A DNA stretch of 64,000 bases from Ciborinia camelliae (GCA_025890175.1 JANPYM010000012.1:1438205-1502204), one strand, 5' to 3'. Counted from the stretch's first letter, positions 10,617 through 23,557 are shown. The notes: a model not told the origin generated them from the letters alone. Made by a program: numbers and translations.

Positions 10617-11696
10617 TCAATTTCCTTTCAAAGCATTGGGACACCCTTTCCCTTTATTTTCAAGTTTGATTGGGATCAAAGCGATATCTGGTAAGTGGAC
10701 AGTTGGTATCCTCCATTCTGGAGCAAACTCTTTCTGGAACTTTTCGCTCATTTCCTGGTATTTATGTGAGAGCTTGAAATACCAATCGCAAATCACTGGA
10801 TGTCTATTGGAGAGCTTCTCCGTTCCACTTGTGGTGTAGCAATATTTGTCAAAGTCGAACTGTTCAGCTGTAAGAGTAGAAGTGACCAGAAAAATGCTTT
10901 CCAATTCAGTCATTCCTACCAGCATCTGAAAGAAAGAATTGACACGCACTTGATATTGCCAATGATCCGGTCGGAGCACGTTTTGTATCCAATCTGAATC
11001 ATTAAGTATAAGGTGCTTGATTCCGAGGGAATATAAACGATGGCATAATTCAGTCGGCACACCCCCTCTCTCCCAGTAACAAGATGAAAACCCCATAAAT
11101 AAATTATCTTGATTCTTGTTGAAGAGAAAGCATTTTTCGGAAGATTTATAGAACTTCTCAGCTTCGATCCTCGCTTCCCAATTGACGAAGAGTGCGGAGA
11201 TGGTGGAATCAGAAAAAGCATTCGAGTAGGTGGTGATATCGCCATTGCAGTGTATCTTTGCACCAACATCCCTGGGTTGAGATAGGAAGATAAAATTCCA
11301 TATTTTAACCCTAAGATCGGTATGTAATAACGAGAAACAATGAAATTCGGTGAGTGGGCGAGGTTTTTGCATTGCCGATGAGGAAGAAGGAGTTGTAGTA
11401 TTCAAACTCCAATCATTCATAGCGTCGTAGGAGCTAGGAGTAGTTGACTGGGAACTTGGGGCAATTTCCTTTACCTCTCCCTCGGCGGAAATTCCCACAG
11501 GAGACTCGTTAGATGCCATTAGCATCGTTCGTTTGACCTCCTTTCCTTTTGCGGAACGTTCCACATCGAGGGACTCATCAGGAGTCATTGACATCTTTCG
11601 CTTGACTCCTTTTCCTTTTCCAGAAAGCTCCATATTTACAGACGCGCCAGATTCCATTGACATTTTTCCCTTTCCCTTCTCAGAATAAGTTTTCAT
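10617..11696 (-). CDS. 2EXR-domain protein
   Basis: A single-exon 359-residue protein. The N-terminal 110 residues are disordered, with a duplicated Lys/Gly/Met stretch (KGKGVKRKMSM and KGKEVKRTMLM, each followed by a DES/NES box). At about residues 116-150 is the fungal 2EXR signature: F-x-x-F-x-L-L-x-x-D-L-R-x-x-I-W, followed by a Q-P-R. This is a large lineage-expanded family of unknown function in filamentous ascomycetes. The rest is typical for the family, with aromatic and acidic segments and an EFAPEWRIPTV stretch near the end. It stands alone; the next gene on either side is more than 2 kb away. Likely intact. No enzymatic role can be read from the sequence. Confidence 0.8.
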   Translation of the reverse strand: MKTYSEKGKGKMSMESGASVNMELSGKGKGVKRKMSMTPDESLDVERSAKGKEVKRTMLMASNESPVGISAEGEVKEIAPSSQSTTPSSYDAMNDWSLNTTTPSSSSAMQKPRPLTEFHCFSLLHTDLRVKIWNFIFLSQPRDVGAKIHCNGDITTYSNAFSDSTISALFVNWEARIEAEKFYKSSEKCFLFNKNQDNLFMGFSSCYWERGGVPTELCHRLYSLGIKHLILNDSDWIQNVLRPDHWQYQVRVNSFFQMLVGMTELESIFLVTSTLTAEQFDFDKYCYTTSGTEKLSNRHPVICDWYFKLSHKYQEMSEKFQKEFAPEWRIPTVHLPDIALIPIKLENKGKGCPNALKGN

Positions 11697-12112
11697 AAAG
11701 ACAACGGTGATTGATATCCTCTGACTTGGTTGATTGTTCGGGGATGAAGTAAAGATATTCTTGGTATTTATTTTGATCTTAAAAGAAACCTGAAATTGTT
11801 TGAATCAAATGTAAGGATACGATGAGGATTTGGTATTGTAATGAAGAGGAGAGGAGAACTGACGAAAACATGTGATGGGGAAAGTTGGGGGAATATTTTG
11901 GTGCGAGAAATCTACTAGAACAGGGCTCATAATTTAGTTCCTTGGAGTTAACGATTAGTCCAATCCAGATAGAAAAATTAAGTGGGTCTCGAAATATCCA
12001 ACAAATTTAGCATCAACGGTCTTGAGCTAAGAAATCAAACTAGCTGTCTCCACCTGGATAAAATTGAACGCTTTAACGAGGCCAAAGCGATGAGGGGGTA
12101 TTCTTGATGTAG

Positions 12113-12215
12113 GGTGTAGAGAGGTTGATTGTTTACTATATACGATCTTGAGGCTATATAGGTCCCATGATCGCACCTTCCATATTTAATGCTTAACAGC
12201 GAGGCTACTTCGACC
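12113..12215 (+). repeat. Dispersed repeat copy A (partner at about 56405-56500)
   Basis: The core TATATACGATCTTGAGGCTA and the sequence around it (GAGAGGTTGATTG before, TATAGGTC and CCATATT after) recur in the same order and orientation at about 56405-56500. Similarity is high in the core and decays at both edges. Probably a fragment of an old mobile element. Confidence 0.75.
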
Positions 12216-13257
12216 ATTCAAAGCTTCTCCTCAGGCCTTAGTCATGCGAGACATCTAGTTTATTGCGTCTCTAAACTCCTCTATTTTCATGAAAGGCATT
12301 TCATTTCCAAGCTTTTCCAAGCTTTTCCAATTTTCCGGGGCTAGGTAACCTTAGTACAACTTCCTGAGGCCAGATATCTTGTTTGTTTTTAAACCAAATC
12401 CCTCTAAATGAATATAAAAGGTAAGTTCAGTATACCCAACAAGCTTCATTAGGATTAACCGAAATCATATTTGCGGCTCCAAGTGTAATCGACATCGATT
12501 TCCTTGGAAGAAGACCGGGTACAATATTTGACAAAGCTGACCATTGGATTGTGAAGGTGCAGATAACTAGTGACTACCTAGGTAAAACTAATGTTGGATC
12601 TAGAATATTCCATCCAAGACCTCGAGAAAATTCACCATATTCTTCCATCCTCAAGTCCATGAATGGTCCTTTCGCCCAATCAATGGTATCCAATCAATAC
12701 GAGTCATCGATAACCATAGTTTCATATTCAGATCTGATATTGGACCGGTTCTGGGACTGCCAGTGGATATCTGCGAAGTATTTGAATCCTAGGTGGGTTC
12801 AGAATCTTATCTAACGTTCTCTTGATAATCTGTTTCATCCGTCCACATAGCCCATGATTCGCAGCTATTTGTTTTACCCAATCCAGGAATCCAACTAGTA
12901 CCTAGACTAATATTATGGATTACTTCAGATCGGGGCAAGTGAAAGGCGGTTGAATTTCCGGCGTTTCCGTCTCTTTGATAAGTTCTGCACAGATGACACC
13001 TGCCGATGGAATTACATAATACATGATCTAGACAAGTCCATTAGCCTCTACCAATGTTTGAGGCTGTTAGAGAGTCTGTAACTTACAATCCCATGAGCGT
13101 CGGAATAATATGTAAGAGATGTCCGATCTTTGGAAGTCCACATTGAGACCGTCAATGACAAAAGCTGTCTTGAATTATCAAGAAGAAGTGGTCCATCACC
13201 ATTGACTTTTTTAACGAAAACTTGTTCTTCGCTGAAGACAGATAAATTAAGGGCAGT

Positions 13258-13533
13258 CTAGATCCAATGTGTTGCTGCCGATAAATTGGTGGGAGTAAAA
13301 CTTGAAAGCCAAATCCAAAGTGGAAGTTTCTCCTGGATCTCTTTATTACATTTTCGTAGATCCCCAGTATAGTCAAACGTGAAATATCTTCTGGGGATTA
13401 CTTGCCAGAGACGAGCTTCAGAGAATTGATTGGCATTCCCGAGCGATATTTCGAGGATCTCATCTTTAATCGCACTACACATCATCGAGGCTCGAATTCT
13501 TGAGCATGAATATACGTTGCCCTTTTGTTCCAA
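13258..13533 (-). pseudogene. Possible remnant of a small fungal gene
   Basis: A 91-codon minus-strand frame with a plausible coding composition and an internal stretch (IKDEILEISLGNA...FTFDYTGDLRKCNKEIQEKLPL) resembling the helical middle of fungal 2EXR or F-box-associated proteins. No start context, no complete domain, and flanking frames are broken, so I treat it as decayed. It could be chance. Confidence 0.3.
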
Positions 13534-13935
13534 CCATTTTGATCAAGCTTTCTAGCTGCTTCTTGAAGGACCTTTCTATCGGCCAGGAGAATTTCATCAT
13601 CAGATTAAGTGGAAATAGACACGAATTATAGCAAAATGCATTTCATCACCTTGTCACCTCCATAATAAAAAAGTTGCATCAAAAAATCACAAATATATTT
13701 CTCGCCACTGCCCAAAAGCAAATAAACAAGACTCATCCATATGATATCTCCTACAATCCCGCTCTCAAGTATATGTATCCTCACAATAAACTCAACATAA
13801 TGATATGATGTTTACCACAATGCATCTTCCTACAAATTTGTCAACAGCCGTCTACCCACTCGTGCATATCTATAGTGAATACCAACCAATCTTCATTTTC
13901 ATCTACCCACCTCCCTAACTATATATGCAAAAAAG

Positions 13936-13961
13936 CTTCTTCTTCTTCTTCTTCTTCTTCT
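13936..13961 (+). repeat. CTT microsatellite
   Basis: About eight to nine CTT triplets in a row in a region with no gene. Confidence 0.9.
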
Positions 13962-15434
13962 TTACGCTCCCCCGCTTATCTCGCACCAACAACGCAAAGT
14001 CCCAATACACACAAAATAGGCAGCGCATACCTCGCATCTGAAGTTCATTCAAACCCGGCCGCCAATAAAGCCAAGCACACGCTTCTATCTTCAGCGTCTG
14101 GAAAATCCATCCTGGTATTTTTTATTATACAGGTGTACTAATTTCTAAACCTGAACTTCTCTGGTTTCCTCGCATAAGTATCTTAGACTATGACTCAAGA
14201 TCCACGTGGCCCGCAGAGCTTGCAAATCATAAAAAAGACGATGATTTAACAAACGCATGATCTAATCGCTTGATTCCACGATATAACCTACCTACCGGCA
14301 TGAGTAAATCACAAATCACTTGATCAGGAATCCGACGAGGAATTTTGACGCCCGGAGATAGCGGAGATGCCTACCTCCCTATTTTTTGTTCACCATGCGC
14401 GAGTACTCGTATGGATAAACATGAGGGTGGGTATGGTGTGGTGTTGAAACGGTCGGAAGTGTGTTTTTTCTCACGTCATCGATACTGGAGCCAAACTCGT
14501 GTTCATTTTCAAGAAATGGTGTTGAAATGCTTGTGGGACTATGTATGGGATTTGGGAACTGCGGGGAGAAGAGAAGAGTATCGAGCCTCCATATTCATAT
14601 CCACAATGATATTCCCCATCCCCATCCCCAAACTTCCAAACTTCCAAGATTCCAAGATTCCGCAAGACAAGCTACCTACTCCCATTATTCCCATTACCCA
14701 CACCATCCACCATCCAATCCAATCCACCACCACCATCCAACATCTCCAGATCCCCCACTCCCACTCCCACTCGCACCCCCACTATAAATATGAAATCCAA
14801 CTCCAACACCCATCAAGCTGATCCCCATTTTTTTATTTTTTCATCTATTCATCTATAAAATCTTATATATAACCACAACCACAACCACAACATCGATATA
14901 TTACAATATACCCTTATACCCTTATACCCTTTACCTTACCTCAATTCCCACAATTCCCACATATTTCCTGTTTCCTGATTGCGGGGGATTATTTTTCCAA
15001 TAAAGGGGGAGAGGGGGGAGGGGCTCCACTTGAAGCTTAAAGGGTTTGTGTGTATAGATGATAGGGACGAATGACGGATGGATGTTGAGTATTTATATAT
15101 TAATTATTTTTCTTTTTCTTTTTTGACTGCTATGTTTTATGGCGGAAGGGGGGAGGGGGCAAGAATTAGTTGTGGTTGTGGATGGATGGTTGGGTTTATG
15201 GAATACTAGGTATCTGTATATAGATTCCATGACCCTGTGGGTTGTATTATAGGAAGCTATGGGAATGAATAGAGAAGACGAGGAAAGTGATTTGATTGAT
15301 GGGGCGATATAACATGATAGTAGGTATGTAGCCAAGAAAGCAAAAATATATATATATATATAAATCTTCATTGAATGATCAGTACGAGCCAGAGATGATT
15401 AATTCCTTTCCAATAATACTCGCAGATACGCGCG

Positions 15435-16745
15435 TTAAATTTTCTCGCACACAGCAACAAACGGCGCCTTAATGGAGCCAAAGAATAAACGACCCGTCTT
15501 AGGATCATGTACTACGGTAGTCATAGCCGATAAAACCTGCGCATCAATATCTTCCAGAATCTTAGTAACCACGTATCTCCACCCGCCATCATGGGTATCG
15601 AATTTTCGAATCCTGAAGGCCGTAGCGGGAACATTGATCGTGGGATCGTCGACAGACTTGAGAAGCTTCAATGCGTCTGGGAATCCCGCGGCTAAGATGT
15701 CGCCATTGGCATCCACGGATAAATTATCCAGAGGCATGTGGAGATTGATTTCGTCGATGGGTGTAAATGTGTTGTTGGGTTCGAGAGAGTAGACGGAGAT
15801 TTTTCCTTGGATGGATGAGGCTACGTAGTAAAGCCCATCTTGTCCTTGAACTATCCCGTTGGGAAATCGATTGGAGGGTCCGGCATGACATTGATTGTCG
15901 GATCTACACACAGCAATATTCCCTCCAGCAGCAAAAATATCAAATGAGCGAATCTATACATATGTGAGTAAATGAATCCGAGATCGAGATTTGGGATTTA
16001 CCTACAAGTCCTGTTTTGGTTGAATGATCATTGGTGAAGACGAATCCACCATCACCAGTCGCAGCAATATTATTTGGCGTGTGAATAATTGGATGGGCCA
16101 CGGTCTTCACATACTCCAGTTTTGTAGATCCGGGAAGCAAGTCGAAAACTTCTACCGTCGAGTTTGCTCCTAGCTTTGTTGCATCGAGAAAATTGCCCAG
16201 CTCGTCAATTGGGGGTCTATGGTTAATCATCCAAAATCTCAATCGATAATCGGGTAAGAATTCGACATCGAATCCGTGAACATCGATGGAGTTGTGATTG
16301 TCCACGCCTTTATATCCTCCAGTAATCTCCAGCCGATGAAGACCATAGAGTCCATCATCTCCTGGCTCATCAATCCGGAGTACCGACACATGATCTTCTA
16401 AAGTTCTCTTGGATACGTTGTAAAGATTGCCCCTGATAATTTGGTGAGTTGGTTCCTTAAATTATGTACCGAATATAGTTGGGCTTACCCAGGACTCCAG
16501 CCGCTTCGGCTTTCGGCTGTCGAACAGGCAGCATACAATGTACGACCTTCATGATCAAGGAAGAGATCTTCGCAAGAAGATAAAAGAGGATGCTCAAGTC
16601 GTCGACAGGTATATGGATAGTCCTCAATATGGTTATGAACTCGCCCTATTCCAAAACTGAGATGTAACCAATCCTTCAAGATTGTTTGATAGAATACGCC
16701 GAAAAGAACGGTTAAAGTCCCTAATATGATTGATTTGGCACCCAT
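15435..16745 (-). CDS. Paraoxonase / arylesterase-like beta-propeller enzyme, three exons
   Basis: Exons 16745-16489, 16432-16006 and 15953-15435. Introns start GTAAGC and GTAGGT and end ATCAG and TATAG; the frame closes to 400 residues, the usual size of the PON/arylesterase family. Residues 1-25 hold one hydrophobic segment (SIILGTLTVLFGVFYQTIL) preceded by a Lys, a signal anchor as in paraoxonases. Family marks: SCEDLFLDHEGRTLYAACS near the N-terminus (metal-binding strand with Asp), VDNHNSIDVHGFDV, HTPNNIAATGDGGFVFTNDH in the middle, and PNGIVQGQDGLYYVAS with DNLSVDANGDILAAGFPDALK near the end. Known fold: six-bladed propeller with a central calcium, hydrolysing lactones or aryl esters; the substrate here is unknown. 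It would lie in the ER lumen or outside the cell. Neighbours are unrelated. Confidence 0.9.
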
Positions 16746-17613
16746 TGTTTACAAGATAATACAGATGATGTTTTCAACGTAGAAGAACCACTCGTCTATT
16801 TTTCTCCGAGGGCATATATATGGAAAATTGTTGTAGGTGAAAGGAGTTTGTGTCAAAATATTTTGACAAACATGAGAAGTATTGTGAGGAGTTCCCTCAT
16901 GTTTGATGACATACATTCCCCGGTAGCAATCCTGAGACGCTGACAAATATTTCTGCAAGTAAGCTCAAGGGTACATGTGGAAATATCAGACCAGAATTTT
17001 ACCTGGAAAGAAGTATAAAGTAACATTGAACGAAAGTTCCAGAGAGCCACCTGCCACGATATGAAGCCTCAAGAACCATTTCACCAGCCATCACGTGTAT
17101 GATAATCACGTGGAATCAATGCTAGTCACTTCGGGCTTGGCGCTTCCCGCTCACCTCGGGAGATTTCTTTCGGAACATTGAAATGCAAATCGGAGTAACC
17201 CCTTCATCATAAAAACACAAAAGCCTGTGGGAATCTTCCCAAACTCCATATTACCAGCGACATAACCAAGGAACCATGACTTCAATATTATTGAGCTCTT
17301 TCCATTGACTCGTATTAACCTTGACACCCTGCCTTCAGGATCTTGCAAGAAACTTCATTGCGCATAATATATTTATTCACTTCCAAGAAATGGCAGAAAA
17401 ACGTCATAGACGGGAATCATGAATGGCAGGACAGGTAGGTTGAGGGGTTCAGAGGTAGGTTTTACAATACTTAAGGGCTCTCGAGATCTAATTTCTATTG
17501 CTATTTTCTTTATTCCCTCCACAAATACATCTCTTCTGAAACAAAAATCGAATACTTTCATCAAAATCTCCACCCAAAAACGATAACTATCGCACAACTT
17601 CCAATACCTCAAG
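16746..17613. promoter_or_regulatory. Divergent promoter region with paired CACGTG sites
   Basis: This is the only upstream space for both the esterase (minus) and the small membrane protein (plus). Two CACGTG palindromes lie about 15 bp apart at roughly 17090-17112, a spacing that could bind two bHLH or bZIP dimers. A pyrimidine-rich leader precedes the start at 17614. No stable coding frame is seen. Confidence 0.35.
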
Positions 17614-18104
17614 ATGACCAACACAGTTCTTATCGTCCTTGCGACCTTTACAACAATCGTTGTTCTCATTGGCGGCGCATATGCCATGGGACTTCTCGAT
17701 GAATATATTGAGGAATTGGGTGTTTTCGTATTCAAATTCAAGGCCAAGGCTGAAGCAAAGAAGATGGGCCTTCAAGGTCTCCAAGAAGGAACCGATTTCC
17801 TCGCAAGTAAGTAGCCAACGTGTTACCAATCTGCCATACAATTGCAATCGGTTTTGTCTATTTCTGCACAGTTCTCCGGCCTTTTTCAATCTGTCGATAC
17901 TAACAAGATATTTCTTCAGGTGATTTGAAGGGTAACAAACAGGCACAAAATGTTCGAGAGGGCAAAGGACCTATTGGCGGATTGAAGACAAATGGAGAAG
18001 GACTCGTAAATGGAGCCTTGGGAGGAGCCGACTCTGCCGGAGAAGGACTGGTTGGAGGATTGAAAACCAATGGAAAGGGATTGACTCCTGGAGGTTTATT
18101 TTAA
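17614..18104 (+). CDS. Small single-pass membrane protein with Gly-rich tail, two exons
   Basis: Exons 17614-17806 and 17920-18104, joined over a 113-nt intron (GTAAGT start, ATACTAAC branch site, CTTCAG end), give 125 residues. Residues 4-26 are one transmembrane or signal-anchor segment (VLIVLATFTTIVVLIGGAYAMGL), followed by a Lys/Ala amphipathic stretch. Exon 2 encodes a soluble Gly/Asn-rich tail with two GGLKTNG[E/K]GL copies separated by GGADSAGEGLV. I do not recognise the family. The strong splice signals and conserved in-frame repeats make the gene credible despite its size. Confidence 0.75.
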
Positions 18105-20333
18105 GCACACATCACATCTTTTCGCGGATCCTCATCGAGAAGCGATGTGATGAACTATGATAACGAATATCACGAAATTTACGCAAGGAAAAGTGGATTG
18201 TGAATGCGGGGTTCGGTCGGCTTGGTTGATTTAGCTTCACAAATAACTTAAGTCGGTCACGGCTTGGTAATGGGTTTTAGTTTGGGATGTAACGATGGGG
18301 ATTGGGGGTGAATTGTATTAATAGAGATAGAGAGTATGATATTGAGGTGAAGACGAGGCGGCGTTACAATAAATCATACGTGAGAATTGCAAATGCAGGA
18401 GGTTCTTCACACTTTTAGACCCCATCGCCAGTGCATGCATACATGCATGGCCCCCCATAGACCCCATTATCAAAATCCTCACTTGTGAGTCGTGAGTCGT
18501 GACCCCTCAATTCTCCTTTGACGTGCAGTGTTGTGTTCTAGAAATATTATAAATATTAAATCCTGGATACTTGTTATTGAACGCAAATTTATGATTTGAA
18601 GTAATTGTTGATTAATCAATAATTTGGTAGGTAGGTATAGTAGGTATAGCAAGTAGATATAGTAGTAGGTATAGTAGTCTTCAATTAGGTACCTACCTAC
18701 CATAGGATTATCAAAAGAGAAGACTCAACTTCCTATATATGTCAAATGTAGACGTGGTCGTGGTAGTCGTAGTCGTAGTGATAACCATCCAGAAATAATC
18801 GTGGATCAACCTTGTGATGAAGTCATCTCTATCTCTCTTGATCCAGGAAGCCCATGTGCATGAAACGTCGCGACTTTTTTTTTTTTCCTCCTAAGATGAA
18901 ATACCATGCCTGAAATTTTAATAAGTTAATCCGCTTGATGGAATGATAAGAGGACCACATATAAATGAAAATAAAATTGAATGTGTTAAGGATTTATTAA
19001 TGGATTTGCTGGTTATTTGTTTGGTGTTTGGTATTTGGTATATAGTGGGTATATGGTGTTGATTGGATTTATATTGTGAGTACTGCTGATGGCTGATGTT
19101 ACACTACCTGGTTCCTATTTTAGGTTGGTAGTAGAGGTACCTAGGTAATATTATGTATAGTAGAAGGGAGGGACGGAGTTGGGGGCAATAATCAAAAATC
19201 AAAATTGGGAAAGGATAGTAGAATCAGTGAACCAACCATTGATACCTATGTAATCCATGGATGTACTAGTTTTCTTTTCTTACGTGATTTTCCCTTCCTT
19301 TCCGGGTTTGGATTATTGAATGTTGAGAGTAAAGTAGGTACCTATGTAGGTATAGATCTAGTAGATATCTAACATCCCAAGTTATATACCTAGGTCCCTA
19401 CTAGCTACCTACCTACCTACGCTACCTGTCTACCTAATAGGTACTCCTCTTTTTTTCTTCATCTGAACTTCCGACGTTCCTTGATTCTCCGAATAATACC
19501 TAACAAACATAGGTATAGTATTAATAACATGACATAACATCAGTTTGCCGATTATTCCTTGACCATTTGCCATTTCCATTCCCCACACTCAAACATAACT
19601 CCCTCCCTTCACATCTCGCATTTCCTAAAATCCGGCCCTGCATTGATTTTACCATCCTACTACCACATCGGACATCTCTCTTCTTGAATCCCCGCACGCC
19701 CTTCCGCAACTCATCGAAGACGTGGAATTGATTGGTGGTTAATCCTTGAAAGAAGCATCGAAAAGCAAAGCAAACCTACAAACCTGGTAGGACGTTACTC
19801 AGCCTGCATCAACGCATCAACGCATCAAAGGCATCCAAGGCCTGCAATCAAGAGCCATTTTACCTATCAAGCCTTGCCTCTGTTCCGTAAATACCGTTCT
19901 GGTTCCTGTGAACAACGACCGATTACGACCTTTCGACCCTGGGCTGATTTTGTTTTTCTGCATGAGCAGGGCAAAGTCATCGATTCAAAAGCACCTCAAT
20001 CCTTCCTAGGTTTTCTTGGTCGGGGGACGATGATGAGAGGTTTCTTCTCTTTTTAACTTGGAAATATAATTATTGAGAACAGAAAGCAACAAATTAATTC
20101 ATATCATATCATATCACTGGTAAAAAGGACGAGAAATTATTAATCAAATCTTTACTCTTTATCCTTTGCGAGCATACATGAGTACAGCAAGCTACTCTGC
20201 CTCCCTACGCATAAATTGTCGTCATCAATCAACGCTTTTACCCATCCCACTTCGAATAGCCTAAACGGGGACGGGGAACTTTCGCACAAACATCACATAA
20301 TTGCGAGATCAACCACACAAGACGAAAGACAAA
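18105..20333. other. Intergenic stretch
   Basis: About 2.2 kb without a supported gene. It has AGGTAGGTATAG / CTACCTACCTACC blocks near 18630-18700, 19130-19145 and 19380-19440, the ACCTAGGT type found elsewhere in the window, and no other structure. The last 300 bases are the likely promoter and leader of the SYLF gene. Confidence 0.5.
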
Positions 20334-22453
20334 ATGCAAAGAGCAGTATCGTGGCTCCCATCATGGGATAGGACGAAAACCACCAGTAAAAAAGGTTTTG
20401 ATAAGACTTGGGCATGGGCAGATAAATTGGGTGCTCCCGTCAATCGATTGACAAACAAAATTGGTTCCGAAGCCTTCTGGCCGGTACGTCCTCCTTCATT
20501 CTTCCAATTCTTGATTTTTTGTATACTGATGACATGGATAGACTTCTCTAGATAAAGAATGCGATAAAGCTGCTCGCATTTTAAAAACATTCTGCAGTAA
20601 GTCCTTCTGACCATTTTTAAATCAATTCTTTTCCGTGTTCTCGCTGACGTGACTACGTCGCAGAGGATGGCTTTTATACTGAAGAAGATCGAGCATCGAC
20701 CCAAGAGGGTCCAAATGCGAAATCCAAACAGAGAATTTTAAAGAAGATACCACAAAAGGTTATCGAAAATGCGGTCGGTTTGGCTATATTCACAACTATG
20801 CGAACTGGTTTATGGATATCAGGTGCCGGAGGGTCTGGGGTTTTGATCGCAAAGAAAGAGGATGGTACCTGGTCGCCCCCTTCTGGAATCTTATTGCATA
20901 CTGCAGGTTTGGGGTTTCTGATCGGTGTCGATATTTATGATTGTGTCGTCGTTATCAACAATCGTAAAACTCTCGAATCTTTCACAAAAGTAAGAGCCAC
21001 CATTGGAGGAGAAATCAGTGCTGTGGCGGGCCCCATAGGAATGGGGGGAGTTTTAGAGAATGATGGAAAGTGGAAACAAGCTAACAAGCCTGTATTCACT
21101 TACTTAAAATCTCGAGGCTTTTACGCGGGGGTGCAAGTGGATGGGACGGTCATTATTGAGAGAACAGATGAAAACGAACGATTTTACGGACAACGAATTG
21201 GAGTTGCAGATATCTTGGCGGGAAAAGTTCGAAATGTACCATTCGAAACCAGATTGCTCATGGAAACAGTCAAGGCTGCAGAAGGTAGAGATGATGTGGA
21301 TACAATGATGTTGGACCAACTTAAAGATGAACCAGCACCCGGCGATGTGGATTTACAAGCCCCTACCACCATGATACCCATATTTGGTATACCTGAACCC
21401 GATGACCCGGATCCTTTTGGGGTGTTGGCATTAGAAAATGCGGGACTCGAGATTCGCGAAGCGGGAACACACGCTCGACCAGTTAGCTCACAGTTTGAAT
21501 ACAATCCGTCTCCATCAAGTCCGTTATTCTCTAGGTTCAATCGACGGAGTTACGATACTCATGGTGGAATGAGTAACAGAGAAAGTTACATGTCAGGGAG
21601 AACAGGGATAAGTACAGATCGAGGAACACAAACTAATGAAATGGGCACACAAACGGACGATTCATTATCGATCAAGTCACCCCGTACATTTGAATCACCA
21701 ATTACGAGTCCGAGTTATAGCGAATTCCGTAACAAGAGTATAGAAGAAGACAAGGCAATCCAGTTGGAACCGGAGGAAGTCGACTATACGAAGATCGATC
21801 TAGGACCATATCAAAGCTTAAACCACAGTCAAGAATTCGACGGCACGACAATGAACGGCAGTCCCCCTCATACTGATGAAACCGATGAGAGACGACGAGA
21901 TTCATTCAATTCGTTGGACGAACTTTCGGACGATGAAGATTTTGAGGAGGAAGAACCGGTAATTTTCGAGGCTGCTTCAGCACAAGCTACAATGATTACA
22001 CCACAAACAATTAAGGCGAGGGGTGAAGTTGTCAATATCCCAAAGAGAGGTCCACCACCACCTTTACCTCCGAGAAATTCATTGAGAAACAGCAAACTTT
22101 CTATTGCTACTTCAAGCAGTGATATCAGTCCATCGAAAGAAGGGTTCGAAGAAGTCGATGTCCATGGTGTTGAGAGTAGCAACATTAAGAGAAGTAGCCT
22201 GGAACAAGCTGGCATGTCGCCACTTCCTTTCAGTCCGGATAGGAAGAGCTTCGACCACATTCCTATCGTGCTGGAGAATTCTGAGAATGAGGAATCCGTC
22301 TCTCGTGAACCGGTCGTCGAGGAAAAATACAAGGAAATCGAATCGCCTGCAGATGAGGAACTCTCCACTCACTTGAAGAGACATGCTCTCACGAAAGAAA
22401 ATATCGATTCTCTTCACTTTACTTCGTTGAATGTTCCGGGGGGGTGGGATTGA
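20334..22453 (+). CDS. SYLF-domain (Ysc84-like) lipid-binding protein, three exons
   Basis: Exons 20334-20483, 20542-20596 and 20664-22453 (introns GTACGT...ATAG and GTAAGT...CGCAG) give 664 residues. Start chosen at the first ATG in frame; translation gives a W-rich leader (MQRAVSWLPSW). The SYLF domain covers about residues 60-290: the C-x-K-A-x-x-I-L-K helix, then ENAVGLAIFTTMRTGLWISGAGGSG, DGTWSPPSGI, GVDIYDCVVVINN, and KVRATIGGEISAVAGPIGMG. Family knowledge: SYLF domains bind phosphoinositides and, in yeast Lsb3/Lsb4, help actin patches. Yeast proteins end in an SH3 domain; this one instead has a long acidic, Ser-rich tail with a proline-rich ligand (GPPPPLPPRN at about residues 535-545), so it may bind an SH3 protein. 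Likely at the cell cortex or endosomes. Confidence 0.9.
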
Positions 22454-22768
22454 ATTACTTGGTGCTTGGTTGGATGGATGCATGGATCATCGGAGGGAAA
22501 AAACTTGGGAATTCTTTTGTGTATAAATGATTGGGATTGGGGATTGGATTTGGATTTGGGATTTGGATTTGCATTTGGACGTGGACATGGATTCTGAATC
22601 TGCGAATTTCATGATCAATTGATATTCGGGTTTCTTGGTATATATGGGTTGGGTTTGGGTTGGTCTGGGTTTGGTTTGGTTTCATGGGGTTTGGGAAAGG
22701 TATTGGGTGCGTGGGTGGGCGCTTGAGGTACCTCTTTATGCATGGTTGGGGGGGAGGGATTATTTGGG

Positions 22769-22848
22769 ATGGATATTTGGGGTGGATATTTAGGGTGGAT
22801 ATTTAGGGTGGATATTTGGGGTGGATAGTTGGGGTGGATATTTTGGAT
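22769..22848 (+). repeat. GGGTGGATATTTA minisatellite
   Basis: About six degenerate copies of a 13-14 bp unit (GGGTGGATATTTA/G), some joined to GGGTGGATAGTTG. It starts the microsatellite field. Confidence 0.85.
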
Positions 22849-23405
22849 GATCGGTCGGTAGGTAGGTCGGTCCTTGGGGGAAGGGTTAATGAATCTTTTA
22901 GTTCTTTTATATACCTATCTTTTATTTCTTTTATATATTTTATATCTTTTATATACCTATCTATCTTTTATGAGGTATCTTTTATGAGGACGGGGAGATG
23001 ATGGGGAGATGACTTTGGATTAAGGGGAAGGGGAAGGGGAATGGAAAAGAATGAGATTGAGAGGGATGGGATGGGATGGAATGGAATGGAAAAGAATGAG
23101 ATGCAGATTGAGAGGGAAGGAAAATAAGGAGATGTAGATTGAGAGGGTAAGGGGAGAAGAGAAGAGAATAGGAAAAGAGCATAGAATAGGATTAATTTCT
23201 AATCTATAATCTATAATCTCTATCTTGTTTATATCTTATATTTTATATTTTATATCTTATATCTTATATCTCTCTCTGGTGGATGGGGGAGGAGAGGAAA
23301 GAAGGTGGAGATGGGATGGGAGGGGAGGGGAGAGGAGGGGAGAGAAGGAGAGGGGAAAAGATAAAGATAGAGATGAAGATGAAGATGGGATGAAGATGGG
23401 ATGGG

Positions 23406-23557
23406 AAATGAGGGAATGAGGGAATGAGGGAATGAGGGAATGAGGGAATGAGGGAATGAGGGAATGAGGGAATGAGGGAATGAGGGAATGAGGGAATGAG
23501 GGAATGAGGGAATGAGGGAATGAGGGAATGAGGGAATGAGGGAATGAGGGAATGAGG
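23406..23557 (+). repeat. 9-bp GAATGAGGG minisatellite
   Basis: About 17 copies of GAATGAGGG in a row, almost without variation, in a region of related purine-rich sequence. Near-perfect copies suggest recent expansion. Confidence 0.95.

Larger units (their letters stand above)
11697..15434. other. Gene-poor stretch with remnants
   Basis: About 3.7 kb with no intact gene. It contains one copy of a dispersed repeat (12113-12215), a possible gene remnant on the minus strand (13258-13533), a CTT microsatellite (13936-13961), CCATC-rich and ACC-rich simple sequence at 14600-14960, and a short TA run near 15348-15361. The open frames at 14345-14821 come from the low-complexity sequence. Confidence 0.5.

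Noticed and set aside
14345..14821. 158-codon plus-strand frame
   Set aside because: The second half is CCATCC/CCACTC low complexity and overlaps other equally long frames; no splice or domain support.
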